Numbered from the stretch's first letter, positions 28,454 through 39,197 are shown. The stretch is DNA of 64,000 bases from Streptomyces sp. S.PNR 29 (GCF_030386795.1 NZ_JANUQM010000014.1:1-64000), one strand, 5' to 3'. A program made the numbers and translations. The notes: a model not told the origin generated them from the sequence alone.

Positions 28454-28488
28454 AGGGGCGCCCGCCCCGCGTGGACGGGCGCCCCTTT
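28454..28488. terminator. terminator between convergent EF-hand and ABC ATPase genes
   Basis: AGGGGCGCCCG (28454-28464) pairs with CGGGCGCCCCT (28476-28486), an 11-bp stem with an 11-base loop followed by TT on the plus strand. It sits between two converging stops and could serve both strands. Confidence 0.75.
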
Positions 28489-28490
28489 CG

Positions 28491-29279
28491 TCATGTCCGG
28501 CGCCGGATCCGTACGCTCCAGCGGCCGTCGTGACGCTCCAGCACCAGCGGCAGGTCGAAGCACTTGCCGACCTGGTCGCCGGTGAGCACCTCGGCCACCG
28601 GCCCCTGCGCGAGCGGGCGGCCGTCGCGCAGCAGCAGGGCGTGGGTGGTGCCGGAGGGGAGTTCCTCCAGGTGGTGGGTGACCAGGACCGTCGCCAGGTG
28701 CGGATGGTTCCGGCGCAGCTCGTCCAGCGAGCCGATCAGCTGCTCGCGGCCCGGCAGGTCCAGGCCGGTGGCGGGTTCGTCCAGGAGCAGCAGCCGGGGT
28801 TCCGGCATCAGGGCCCGGGCGATCAGGGTCCGGCCGCGCTGGCCCTGGGAGAGGGTGGGCCAGCGTGCCCCGCGCAGTTCGGCGAGCCCCAGTGTCCGGA
28901 TGAGCCGTTCGGCCCGCTCCTCCTGGTCGGGCGTCGGGCGCCGGCGGGGGACGGGCTCCACGGAATTGGTCAGCCCCGTCAGGACCACGTCCCGTACCCG
29001 CAGCGGTGAGGCCGGCGCGTGGCGCGGGTCGACGTGGCCGACAAGGGCCCGCAGCTCCCGCAGGTCGACACGGCCCAGGCGGTGGCCGAGGACCTCCACC
29101 GTGCCCCGCGTGGGGTGCACCAGGGCGCCGAGCAGGCCGAGCAGGGTCGACTTGCCCGCGCCGTTGGCGCCGAGGAGCGCCCAGTGCTCGCCGGCCCGGA
29201 CGGTGAGGGACACCTCCTGGAGGATCGGCCGGCCGTCGCGGACGACGTGGACGTCCTCGGCGCGCAGTACCTGAGTCAC
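28491..29279 (-). CDS. ABC transporter ATP-binding protein
   Basis: 262 residues from GTG 29279, overlapping the leuA stop (GTGA), so cotranslated with leuA. Walker A is GANGAGKST, the signature region reads LSQGQRGR, Walker B is [12 protein letters not shown], and the switch His is in VTHHLEE. It is a stand-alone ATPase with no permease beside it. The closest type is the ABC subunit resembling ModF or iron/metal importers' ATPases. Substrate cannot be inferred; coupling to leuA may be only transcriptional. Confidence 0.88.
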   Translation of the reverse strand: MTQVLRAEDVHVVRDGRPILQEVSLTVRAGEHWALLGANGAGKSTLLGLLGALVHPTRGTVEVLGHRLGRVDLRELRALVGHVDPRHAPASPLRVRDVVLTGLTNSVEPVPRRRPTPDQEERAERLIRTLGLAELRGARWPTLSQGQRGRTLIARALMPEPRLLLLDEPATGLDLPGREQLIGSLDELRRNHPHLATVLVTHHLEELPSGTTHALLLRDGRPLAQGPVAEVLTGDQVGKCFDLPLVLERHDGRWSVRIRRRT

Positions 29280-30988
29280 CGCATCGCCCGGTTCAGCGCG
29301 GACAGCACCGCCCGGACCGACGCCGCCAGAGCGGACGCGTCCTGGCCGGCACCCCAGCAGGTCGTGCCGCCGACGCGGCACTCGGCGTAGGCGAAGGTCT
29401 CGCCGCCGGCGGTGTGCTCGCTGAAGTCCAGGACGTCGACCGGGTGGCCGGCGGCGGTCAGGGCGTCGAGGAAGGCGGAGAGCGGGCCGGGGCCGGTGCC
29501 CTCGTAGTCACCGGTGCGGTCGGCGGTGCGCAGGGTGCAGACGAACCGGTGGGCGCCGGAGCTCTCGGGGTGCACGGACCAGGCGTCCAGCGCCACCTCC
29601 CCGTCGTCGATCACATACGCCGCCCGGAACATCTCGTACAGCTCCTTCGGCGTCATCTCCCGCCCGCTGACGTCCGTCGCCTCCTGTACGACCCGGGAGA
29701 AGTCCGGCCGCATACGCTCCGGCAGGTCGACGCCGTGGTGGGCGCGCAGCAGGTACGCCACCCCGCCCTTGCCCGACTGCGAGTTGACGCGGATCACCGC
29801 CTCGTACGAACGGCCCACGTCGGCCGGGTCGATCGGCAGGTACGGCACCGACCACGGCGCCTGCTCCTCAGGCACCCCCAACTCGGCCGCCCGGCGGGCG
29901 TGGTGGGCCAGGCCCTTGCTGATGGCGTCCTGGTGGGTGCCGGAGAAGGCGGTGTGGACCAGGTCGCCGGCGTAGGGGTGACGGGGATGCACCGGCAGCC
30001 GGTTGCAGTGCTCGACCGTCTCCTTCACCGCGTCGAGGTCGCCGAGGTCGAGCATGGGGTCGACGCCCTGCGCGTACAGGTTGAGGGCCAGGGTCACCAG
30101 GTCGACGTTGCCGGTGCGTTCGCCGTTGCCGAAGAGGCAGCCCTCGACGCGCTGGGCACCGGCCAGCACGGCGAGTTCGGCGCAGGCGACGCCGGTGCCG
30201 CGGTCGTTGTGCGGGTGGACGGAGAGGATCACCGACTCGCGCCGGGCCAGGTGCCGGTGCACGTACTCGATCTGGTCGGCGTAGACGTTCGGGGTGGCGA
30301 CCTCGACCGTCGCCGGGAGGTTGTGCGTGACCGGCCGGTCGGGGCTCGCGTCCCACAGCTCGGTGAGGCCGTCGCACAGTTCGAGGACGAAGTCGGGCTC
30401 GGTCAGGTTGAAGGTCTCCGGGGAGAACTGGAAACGGACGTACGCGCCCTGGTCTGCGCGGCGCGCCATGTGCTCGGCCGCCTCCCGCACCGTCCGCCAC
30501 ACCTCGCCCCGGTCCCGGCCGAGGACGACGTCCCGCCACACCGGCGAGGTCGCGATGTACAGATGGACGACGGCCCTCGGCAGCCCCTCGATCGCGTCGA
30601 AGGTGCGGTCGATCAGTTCCCGCCGGGCCGGGGTGAAGACGACCGGTATGACGTCGTCCGGCACGGCGTCATCGGCCACCAGGTGCCGTACGAAGTCGAA
30701 GTCGGTGCGGCTCGCGGAGGGGTAGCCGACCTCGATCTCCTTGAAGCCCGTCGCGACCAGCAGGTCGAAGAAGCGGCGCTTGCGGGGCGTGTCCATCGGC
30801 TCGGCGAGGGCCTGGTTGCCGTCGCGCAGGTCGACGGGGACCCAGAGGGGAGCGCGCTCGATCCGGGCGGACGGCCAGCTCCGGTCCTCGGCGGGGACCC
30901 GCACGCGGTCGTCGAAGGGGCGGTAACGGTAGTACGGCATCGGGCCCGGACGCTGGGGGTTCCAGACCGGGGCAGGGGAGAGGGACAT
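29276..30988 (-). CDS. leuA: 2-isopropylmalate synthase
   Basis: 570 residues from ATG 30988 ('[20 protein letters not shown]'). It condenses acetyl-CoA with 2-ketoisovalerate, the first committed step of leucine synthesis. Motifs: '[12 protein letters not shown]' (metal and substrate binding), '[14 protein letters not shown]', the metal-binding HPHNDRGTG, and a C-terminal LeuA allosteric domain from about residue 430. It is the longer actinobacterial type of LeuA. A leucine-rich leader peptide with hairpin lies upstream, matching expression control by leucine supply. Confidence 0.95.
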   Translation of the reverse strand: MSLSPAPVWNPQRPGPMPYYRYRPFDDRVRVPAEDRSWPSARIERAPLWVPVDLRDGNQALAEPMDTPRKRRFFDLLVATGFKEIEVGYPSASRTDFDFVRHLVADDAVPDDVIPVVFTPARRELIDRTFDAIEGLPRAVVHLYIATSPVWRDVVLGRDRGEVWRTVREAAEHMARRADQGAYVRFQFSPETFNLTEPDFVLELCDGLTELWDASPDRPVTHNLPATVEVATPNVYADQIEYVHRHLARRESVILSVHPHNDRGTGVACAELAVLAGAQRVEGCLFGNGERTGNVDLVTLALNLYAQGVDPMLDLGDLDAVKETVEHCNRLPVHPRHPYAGDLVHTAFSGTHQDAISKGLAHHARRAAELGVPEEQAPWSVPYLPIDPADVGRSYEAVIRVNSQSGKGGVAYLLRAHHGVDLPERMRPDFSRVVQEATDVSGREMTPKELYEMFRAAYVIDDGEVALDAWSVHPESSGAHRFVCTLRTADRTGDYEGTGPGPLSAFLDALTAAGHPVDVLDFSEHTAGGETFAYAECRVGGTTCWGAGQDASALAASVRAVLSALNRAMR

Positions 30989-31039
30989 CGTCTGCTGGTG
31001 CCTTCGGCTCGGTCGGACGGTGACCGGCAGCACGGCGTC

Positions 31040-31077
31040 CCGCGGCGGGGTGCCGGTCGCGTCAGGCCCCGCCGCGG
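31040..31077 (-). promoter_or_regulatory. attenuator-type hairpin in the leuA leader
   Basis: CCGCGGCGGGG (31040-31050) is an exact reverse complement of 31067-31077, an 11-bp stem with a 16-base loop. It overlaps the end and stop of the leader peptide. An alternative 6-bp pairing CCGGCA/TGCCGG (31051-31056 with 31024-31029) is mutually exclusive in part. Ribosome position on the leucine codons could choose between them. No T-run follows, so the mechanism is inferred. Confidence 0.6.
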
Positions 31078-31109
31078 CAGCCGAGAAGAAGGAGACCGCG
31101 GAGCGTCAT
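31062..31109 (-). CDS. leuA leader peptide (15 aa, four consecutive Leu)
   Basis: From ATG 31109 the minus strand encodes [15 protein letters not shown] and stops at TGA (31062-31064). Five of 15 residues are Leu, four in a row (CTC CTT CTT CTC), directly upstream of leuA and ending inside a strong hairpin. This is the classic arrangement of a leucine-sensing attenuator; leader peptides before actinobacterial leuA genes are known. The candidate promoter would begin the transcript at this ATG, so the leader would be translated from a leaderless end. Confidence 0.85.
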   Translation of the reverse strand: MTLRGLLLLGCRGGA

Positions 31110-31116
31110 GCCCGGT

Positions 31117-31146
31117 ACACTATCCACTGCTCAGGTCCTCAGACAA
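31117..31146 (-). promoter_or_regulatory. candidate leuA promoter
   Basis: On the minus strand TTGTCT (31141-31146) and TAGTGT (31117-31122) are 18 bp apart and would initiate at about 31110, next to the leader-peptide ATG. The -35 lies inside the first of two direct repeats likely bound by the divergent GntR protein. Confidence 0.5.
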
Positions 31147-31199
31147 GTGGAAACCGCGTGGCGTCCGCGCGGGATCCGCTCACTCCTCAGACAAGTTGG
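31136..31199. promoter_or_regulatory. direct-repeat operator for the GntR regulator
   Basis: TCCTCAGACAAG-T occurs at 31136-31148 and again at 31184-31196, each followed by a similar GG-n-GAACCGCG segment (to 31158 and 31208). The second copy abuts the gntR start codon and the first covers the leuA -35. The 48-bp spacing is not a whole number of turns by much. They are the obvious candidates for GntR binding, giving autoregulation and possible control of leuA. Confidence 0.55.
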
Positions 31200-31209
31200 T
31201 GAACCGCGC

Positions 31210-31887
31210 ATGCCGCTAGGTGCCGTCCGCCCCAGCCCCCTGGTCGAACAGGCCACCGCACGCCTGCGCGAGCAGATCACCGGCGGCCACTGGCCGGTCG
31301 GCACCCGGCTCCCCGGCGAGACCACCCTGGCCAAGGAGCTCGGCGTGGGCCGCTCCACCGTCCGCGAGGCGCTGCGCGCGCTGGCCGGCGCGGGGCTCGT
31401 GCAGCCACGCCAGGGCGCCGGCGTCTTCGTCATCGCCACCGAGCCCGTCGAGGACTGGCCCACCCGGCTGCGCCGCGCCGCGGTGACCGACGTCTACGAG
31501 GTCCGCATGGCGGTCGAGGTCCACGCCGCCCGCCTGGCCGCGCACCGCCGCACCCCCGAGGACGTCACGGCCATCGAGACCGCGCTGGAGGGCCGTCGCG
31601 CCGCCTCCACCTCGGACGACGTGACGTTCGTCGACGCCGACATCGCCTTCCACGCGGCCGTCGTCGCCGCCGCCCACAACCCGGTGCTGGCCGACCTCTT
31701 CACCGAGTTCACCCCCGTCCTGCGCGAGGGCCTGGTGGACCTGCTGACCCTGACCGGCCTGCGCACGCACGACCCGAACACCGCCGACGAGGCCCACGAG
31801 TCGCTGGTCCGGGCTGTCGCGGACGGTGACGCGGAGGCCGCCGCGGAGATCCTGCGCAAGGAGCTGGAGGACCCGTTCGCCGGGTAG
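31210..31887 (+). CDS. GntR/FadR-family regulator
   Basis: 225 residues from ATG 31210 ('MPLGAVRPSPLVEQATARLR'); the longer frame from 31108 was rejected because it would translate through the operator repeats. The N-terminal winged helix shows 'GTRLPGETTLAKELGVGRST' and 'VREALRALAGAGLV'. The C-terminal FCD domain (about 85-215) has 'YEVRMAVEVHAARLAA', 'DIAFHAAVVAAAHN' and 'AHESLVRAVADGDAEAA', with histidines typical of metal-assisted organic-acid binding. It is divergent from leuA, so a leucine-pathway or carboxylic-acid signal is plausible. Confidence 0.9.
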   Translation: MPLGAVRPSPLVEQATARLREQITGGHWPVGTRLPGETTLAKELGVGRSTVREALRALAGAGLVQPRQGAGVFVIATEPVEDWPTRLRRAAVTDVYEVRMAVEVHAARLAAHRRTPEDVTAIETALEGRRAASTSDDVTFVDADIAFHAAVVAAAHNPVLADLFTEFTPVLREGLVDLLTLTGLRTHDPNTADEAHESLVRAVADGDAEAAAEILRKELEDPFAG

Positions 31888-31905
31888 GGCCCTTGGGAGG
31901 ATGCC

Positions 31906-32463
31906 TCAGGCTCCCCCGGCCCACTCCCGCAGCTCCGCCTCGCTGGAGAAGTCGGCCACGTTCTTGTCCAGCGGGTCGTCGGTGTACTGGTGGAAGCGCC
32001 ACTTGGCCTTGATGCGGGGCTTGCCCGCGGTGACGTAGTCGGCGATCCAGAGCCCGTCGCCGGCGTACGACGTGGTGTCGACGTTCAGCCAGAAGTTGCG
32101 GTTGCAGTACAGAAGGACCCGGTTGTCCGGCCGCAGCTCCTTCACCTTCCGGATGAAGCGGTCCTTCTCGGCGTTGCTCGCGTGCGTGCCGTCCCCGGTC
32201 GTCTCCCAGTCGACGGCGAGGATGTCGCCGGCCCCCTCGGGAACCTTGCCGACGAAGTACTCGGCCTGGTCCGTGAGGTTGCCGGGCCAGAGGAAGTGGT
32301 AGAAGCCGACGGCCAGATCGGCGTCGCGGGCCACCTTCGTCTGGGCGGTGAGTCTGGGGTTGACGTACGAGCGGCCCTCCGTCGCCTTGATGAAGACGAA
32401 GGAGAGGCCGTCGGTGTCGTACGAGGAGGACTGGTAGGCGCTCACATCGATGCCGTGCAGCAT
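31906..32463 (-). CDS. GH25 muramidase-like protein without signal peptide
   Basis: 185 residues from ATG 32463 with GGGAG six bases upstream. The fold opening 'MLHGIDVSAYQSSSYDTDGL' and 'FVFIKATEGRSYVNPR' is typical of GH25 lysozymes, and the acidic pair lies in ILAVDWETTG (the DxE motif). Barrel strands 'VLLYCNRNFWL' and 'LWIADYVTAGKP' follow. There is no signal peptide, membrane segment or wall-binding domain, so as encoded it would stay cytoplasmic unless exported by a holin-like or lytic route. It lies 65 bp after the SPFH gene in the same direction, so it may belong to that cluster. Confidence 0.85.
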   Translation of the reverse strand: MLHGIDVSAYQSSSYDTDGLSFVFIKATEGRSYVNPRLTAQTKVARDADLAVGFYHFLWPGNLTDQAEYFVGKVPEGAGDILAVDWETTGDGTHASNAEKDRFIRKVKELRPDNRVLLYCNRNFWLNVDTTSYAGDGLWIADYVTAGKPRIKAKWRFHQYTDDPLDKNVADFSSEAELREWAGGA

Positions 32464-32528
32464 GGGGGGCTCCCTGAAGTGGCCGTGGGGGAAGGGGAGT
32501 CGGCGTACTTTTCACCATTGCACAAGGG

Positions 32529-34316
32529 TCAGTCCTCGGCTTGCGTCTCGCTCTCCTTCGTCAGTTCCTGTCGCGGGACGCCGGCGATGGCCTGCTGGTC
32601 CTGGCGCAGCTCGCGCAGCCGTGCCAGGAGGTCCTGTACGGCGGTCATGGGCAGGGCCTGGACGTAGGCCGAGATGTCACCGCCCCCGATGTAGTCGGGC
32701 ACGTCGAAGTTGGCGAACTCCCGGACGATGCGGATCATCGCGACGTTCTCCGGTCCCAGCAGACGCACCTCCTTCTCCAGTTCGAGGGCGACCCGCCGGT
32801 ACTCCGACTGCGCCTCCAGCTCGTCGATGAGGTCTCTCAGCTGGGCCTGCTCCACACCCACCCTGAGGTTGTCGAGGTCGTTCTCGGCGTCGAACCTCTT
32901 CTTGAGGGCCTCGGGCAGGGAGGGGTCGGTGGGCGTGAACCGGCCGAGGCTGGTGTTGAGCGTCCGCACGCCGAGCTTCTCCAGCGCGTGGGTGACCTTG
33001 TCGGTGAGGTCCTTGCGGACGTCCTCGTACCTGCCCAGGAAGTCGAGGACGGAACTCGTCGTGGCGATCTCGCTGAAGTACCCGGAGACCGTCTCCCCGA
33101 GCACGTTGCGCACGAACCGCTGTACGGGCGCCGGGTCGTCCACCAGCCCGCCCAGCCCCGACGTGGGCACGCCGCCGAACTCGCTGACCAGCCTCGGCGC
33201 GACATCGCGCGGGATCTGCAGGTTCTGCGACAGCGCCACCTCAAGATCGAAGCCCTGGACGTTCACGACGATCTTCCCGAGGGCCACGTCGTAGTTGTCG
33301 GACTCGGACTCCTGCTTGTCGGCCCACTTGAGGAAGAGCATCCGCGTCGGGATGGGCAGGACCCTCACGAACCACGGGTTCAGCGCATACGTCGTGCCCT
33401 CGCCCAGCGTCTCCTCCTGGACGCCCCGCCACCCGCCGCCCGCCAGGAACACCCAGGGCAGACGGAAGCTGCGGTGTCCCTCCACCCGCGGGCCCACCGT
33501 GCCGTCGGCGTCCTGGCGCGGCTCGGCGCCGTCCAGCGTGACGACCACGCCGGTGTAGCCCTCCTCCAGGGAGATCTCCTGGAGGTGGGCCTCGGTCAGC
33601 CCGTCACGGGAGGCCGAGACGTTGTCGGTCGTGATGACCTGGAACAGCTCGGGGTTGATGTCGTAGTACGCCCCGCCGCCGAGCACGGCCAGCTGCCGCC
33701 CCTGCTCCCCGCCGCCGTCCAGGAACGCCTGCCCGTCCTGGAAGCTGTCGCACTCCACATGGCGCCCGAACCGCTGGTCGGCAGGCCGCACGGCCCCGGC
33801 CTTCGCCTGGACCAGGCCGACCGTGCCCGGCGGCACATAGGTGCGGGGCACCATCTCGACGTCGAACAGCCGGGTGTTGATGTAGTACGCCTGACCGCCG
33901 GTGAGCGTCGCCACCTGGACGCCCTGTTCACCACCGCCGAGCAGGAAGGCCTGCCCGTCCTGGAAGCCGTCGCAGTCGACGTGCCGGCCCAGGGTGCGGC
34001 CGTCGGTGCGGGTGCGGCCCTCCTTGGCCGTCACCAGGCCGATCATGCCCGCCGGCACGTGCACCCTGGGCACGAAGTCCACCGAGTACATCAGCGGTGT
34101 GAGCCAGTGGAAGCCGCCGGGCAGCAGGGTGCGGGCCAGTACGCCGCGTGCGGTGGCCGGGTTGACCTGCTTGAACGCGGGATTGGGGTGGGCGGGGCCC
34201 AGGCGGCGGGTGACGATGCCGACATGGTCGGCGGGCACCGCGACCCGCCCGGCCCAGCCGACCCAGCCGGCGGCGCCCAGCAGGGCCGCCAGCACCGCCA
34301 ACAGGGGGATCATCAT
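32529..34316 (-). CDS. SPFH/band-7-like membrane scaffold with repeated N-terminal modules
   Basis: 595 residues from ATG 34316, which overlaps the stop of the TIR-TIR gene (ATGA); an extra ATG follows at 34313. Residues 2-22 form one membrane anchor. About residues 27-322 hold four diverged copies of a module VPxGxVGLVxAKxG...GRHVxCDxFQDGQAFLxGGGEQG...YYIN (clearest at 84-155 and 157-228). Residues about 330-560 resemble a band-7/flotillin core with a charged helical tail ('ALKKRFDAENDLDNLRVGVE'). SPFH proteins form large membrane rings or rafts. Translational coupling to TIR genes suggests a membrane-associated signalling or defence complex. Confidence 0.8.
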   Translation of the reverse strand: MMIPLLAVLAALLGAAGWVGWAGRVAVPADHVGIVTRRLGPAHPNPAFKQVNPATARGVLARTLLPGGFHWLTPLMYSVDFVPRVHVPAGMIGLVTAKEGRTRTDGRTLGRHVDCDGFQDGQAFLLGGGEQGVQVATLTGGQAYYINTRLFDVEMVPRTYVPPGTVGLVQAKAGAVRPADQRFGRHVECDSFQDGQAFLDGGGEQGRQLAVLGGGAYYDINPELFQVITTDNVSASRDGLTEAHLQEISLEEGYTGVVVTLDGAEPRQDADGTVGPRVEGHRSFRLPWVFLAGGGWRGVQEETLGEGTTYALNPWFVRVLPIPTRMLFLKWADKQESESDNYDVALGKIVVNVQGFDLEVALSQNLQIPRDVAPRLVSEFGGVPTSGLGGLVDDPAPVQRFVRNVLGETVSGYFSEIATTSSVLDFLGRYEDVRKDLTDKVTHALEKLGVRTLNTSLGRFTPTDPSLPEALKKRFDAENDLDNLRVGVEQAQLRDLIDELEAQSEYRRVALELEKEVRLLGPENVAMIRIVREFANFDVPDYIGGGDISAYVQALPMTAVQDLLARLRELRQDQQAIAGVPRQELTKESETQAED

Positions 34317-35734
34317 GAGCGGGCCTCCCACTCTCGCAGCCGCGCGTGCAGCGCCAGCACGGTCGAACTCCAACGGTCGTACCAGTCCGGATGGTTCTCG
34401 TGCTCCGGGTCACGCAGCGTGGGGAAGAACCCGGCCCGTCTGCCGGGCCCGGCGCGCCGTACGAAATCGCGGTACAGCCGGGGCACGGGAGCCTCGGCCG
34501 TCTCCCGCCAGCCCAGAGCGGCGCCCACCTCGGCGAAGCGCGGGCCCCGCCGACCCCCGGAGGGCACCAGCGCGAGCTGCCGGCGCAGGCCCTGGCGGCC
34601 CGAGGAGTGTGCGGTCCACAGCGCGTCGACGCCGGACAGCAGGTCCAGGCCGACAGCGGCGGCGTGCCGTTCGCTCAGCCAGCCCTCGGTGAGCCGGCCG
34701 GCCGCCTCCAGGACGAGCCGGGTGGTCAGCAGGTCGGCGTGCTCGTACTCGTCATCGGCGAGGTGGTCGCGGAGCCGTTCGAGTGCGGCCGGGGCGGGCA
34801 GGCGCACCACCGGGGCCGACGGGACGCGGCGCGCCTCGGGGAGCCGGACGGGGCGGCCCTGCCGCAGGTCCGCGTGCATCCGGCGCAGCAGGTCGAGCTC
34901 GGTCTCGTCGAGCAGCTGTCCGTCGCGGGCGTCCAGGTGCCAGGTGGCGGCGAGGTGGTAGTTCACCGCCCCGTCCAGCAGGACGGGGAGGAAGGTGCGG
35001 CCGTGCACCTGGCCCTCCAGGATCATGCGGGTGATGTCCTCGGACTCCTGGGACTGAGGGCTCATCACAACCACGACGGCCAGGGCGTGGCGGAGCTGCT
35101 GCCGGATGGTCCAGAACTGGGCGTCGCCGGGCCGCAGATCACCGGTCGACCACACCGGCAGCCCGGCCGCGCGCAGCTGCCCGGCCAGCGACCGGCCGTA
35201 CACCGCGTCGGCGGGGGCATGGCACACGACGAAGGCGGGCTCCTCCGGCGCGGTGACCGGCCGTGGCGGGGAGGGGTGGGCGGCGGCGAGGTTGTCCGGT
35301 GAAGGCGTGCCGCCTTCCGGGGCCGGCCGTCCGGCGATCACGGCCGCCAGCTCGGCGACCTTGCCCGCGAACTCCGGACACTCCGGACCGCTCGCGTCGC
35401 TGAAGTCCCGCCACACCCGATGGGCGGCGAACGGCGGCACGGGCACGTGCCCGAGCAGCACGGGGATGAACCTCAGTCCGCGCGCGGCCGACGCGGTGGC
35501 CAGGGCCGCGTACTCGTCCATGGCCCGCGCATCACGCAGGGAGGCGGGGCTGATCACGGCGATGCCATGGCGGGAGGCGGCCAGTTCGGCCTCCGACCTG
35601 AGCAGTGTCACCTGGCCGGGCTCGACGCTCCACTCGACGAGGAACGGCGACAGCCCGTGCCCCTTGAGCTGTTCGGCCAAGGTTGTGGCCCAGGCGGCGT
35701 CGTCGGCCGCGTAGGAAAGGAACACGTCGTTCAA
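34313..35734 (-). CDS. TIR-TIR-GUN4-like protein
   Basis: 473 residues from TTG 35734, with AGGAGG ten bases upstream. Residues 1-115 are a TIR domain ('MNDVFLSYAADDAAWATTLA', 'IAVISPASL'), with Glu74 (AMDEY) where the NADase glutamate is expected. Residues 166-260 are a second TIR-like domain ('AFVVCHAPADAVYGRSLAG', 'VVVMSPQSQESED') with Met237 at that site, so probably inactive. Residues 318-440 match the GUN4 pattern: 'EYEHADLLTTRLVLEAAG', GVDALWTAHSSGRQG, and 'ALGWRE' ending RRAGFFPTL. GUN4 domains bind tetrapyrroles in phototrophs; here the ligand is unknown. Cytoplasmic, coupled to the SPFH gene. Confidence 0.8.
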   Translation of the reverse strand: MNDVFLSYAADDAAWATTLAEQLKGHGLSPFLVEWSVEPGQVTLLRSEAELAASRHGIAVISPASLRDARAMDEYAALATASAARGLRFIPVLLGHVPVPPFAAHRVWRDFSDASGPECPEFAGKVAELAAVIAGRPAPEGGTPSPDNLAAAHPSPPRPVTAPEEPAFVVCHAPADAVYGRSLAGQLRAAGLPVWSTGDLRPGDAQFWTIRQQLRHALAVVVVMSPQSQESEDITRMILEGQVHGRTFLPVLLDGAVNYHLAATWHLDARDGQLLDETELDLLRRMHADLRQGRPVRLPEARRVPSAPVVRLPAPAALERLRDHLADDEYEHADLLTTRLVLEAAGRLTEGWLSERHAAAVGLDLLSGVDALWTAHSSGRQGLRRQLALVPSGGRRGPRFAEVGAALGWRETAEAPVPRLYRDFVRRAGPGRRAGFFPTLRDPEHENHPDWYDRWSSTVLALHARLREWEARS

Positions 35735-35882
35735 CCGGCTGGTACCTCCTGGGCGTGCGAGGGGGGACCAAGGTAAGGGCGGAAGACCTCATTCCGCCGC
35801 GTTTCCCGCAATCACCATCACTTCGTGCGACAAGCTGCCCGTTGGGATCTTCCGGGCGTCGATTTCATGCCCCGGGCAGTGT

Positions 35883-36440
35883 TCAGGCGCCGGTACCGCC
35901 CCGCAGGCGGGTGGCGATCTCCGCCAGCCGGGCGACCTCGGCCGCGTAGCGCGGACCGCCGGGTTCGGTCAGGTCGACCGGCTGACGGATGGCGGCGAAC
36001 CCCGGGAGCGTGACGTCCTCCGTCCGCGCCGGCACGAACCGGAGGCCGCGCTCGTAGACACCCGTCAGCAGGGCGGCGTACTCGTCCTGGATCCTGGCGT
36101 CGGCCATCGTCCCCGGGCCGAACAGCAGCACGCCCAGGGCGGCGCCCGCCAGCGCCCGTTCCGCCTCCAGCAGCGGCCGAAGCCCCGGCTCGACCCATCG
36201 CACCAGGAACACCGACGCCCCGGCCTCCTCCAGGTCACGCGCCAGCCGCTCCGCCACGTCGGCCTCGGCGGCCGCGTACGAGACGAACACGTCGTGCGAT
36301 TCCCGCGGCTCCGGCGGCCGCGGGGCCTCACCGCGCGGGCGGCGGATCCTGCCGCGCACCGCCACATGGGCGAGATACGCGGACGCCACCCCGGCGATGG
36401 TGCCGACGGCCGTGAGCACCAGGGTGACGGGGTCCTCCAT
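35883..36440 (-). CDS. membrane-anchored TIR-domain protein
   Basis: 185 residues from ATG 36440; no ribosome site is visible, so a leaderless message or a later start is possible. Residues 5-28 form a membrane segment ('VTLVLTAVGTIAGVASAYLA') followed by a basic Pro-rich linker. Residues 49-165 are a TIR domain: 'HDVFVSYAAAEADVAERLA', 'LGVLLFGPGTM' and Glu120 in ARIQDEYAALL, the expected NADase position. It is closely related in pattern to the first TIR domain of the next gene, 148 bp downstream in the same direction. Likely function: membrane-localised NAD cleavage or TIR assembly. Confidence 0.82.
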   Translation of the reverse strand: MEDPVTLVLTAVGTIAGVASAYLAHVAVRGRIRRPRGEAPRPPEPRESHDVFVSYAAAEADVAERLARDLEEAGASVFLVRWVEPGLRPLLEAERALAGAALGVLLFGPGTMADARIQDEYAALLTGVYERGLRFVPARTEDVTLPGFAAIRQPVDLTEPGGPRYAAEVARLAEIATRLRGGTGA

Positions 36441-36448
36441 GAGGGGGA

Positions 36449-36471
36449 GTGTAGGGACACCGTCCCCACAC
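36449..36471 (-). terminator. stem-loop after sdaA
   Basis: GTGTAGGGA (36449-36457) pairs with TCCCCACAC (36463-36471) with one G-U pair and a 5-base loop, 35 bp after the sdaA stop. It would separate the one-carbon operon from the TIR cluster. Confidence 0.45.
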
Positions 36472-36505
36472 CGGGGAGGAGTTGACGCCCGTCACCCGAG
36501 GGCGG

Positions 36506-37873
<1,368 letters not shown>

Positions 37874-37897
37874 GGTGACTCCTCAATACGGGGGGTG

Positions 37898-37924
37898 GTG
37901 GGGCACCCGGTCCGGGTGCCCCAC
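37898..37924 (-). terminator. hairpin between glyA and sdaA
   Basis: GTGGGGCACCCGG (37898-37910) and CCGGGTGCCCCAC (37912-37924) are perfect reverse complements around one base, 7 bp after the glyA stop. No T-run follows. It may be a partial terminator or mRNA-stabilising structure lowering sdaA expression. Confidence 0.55.
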
Positions 37925-37931
37925 CGGGGAC

Positions 37932-39197
<1,266 letters not shown>

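Noticed and set aside
32541-34961. An 806-codon frame on the plus strand opposite SPFH
   Set aside because: It is a shadow of the SPFH and TIR-TIR genes; no domain is recognisable and composition is Val/Arg/His-rich as expected of antisense.
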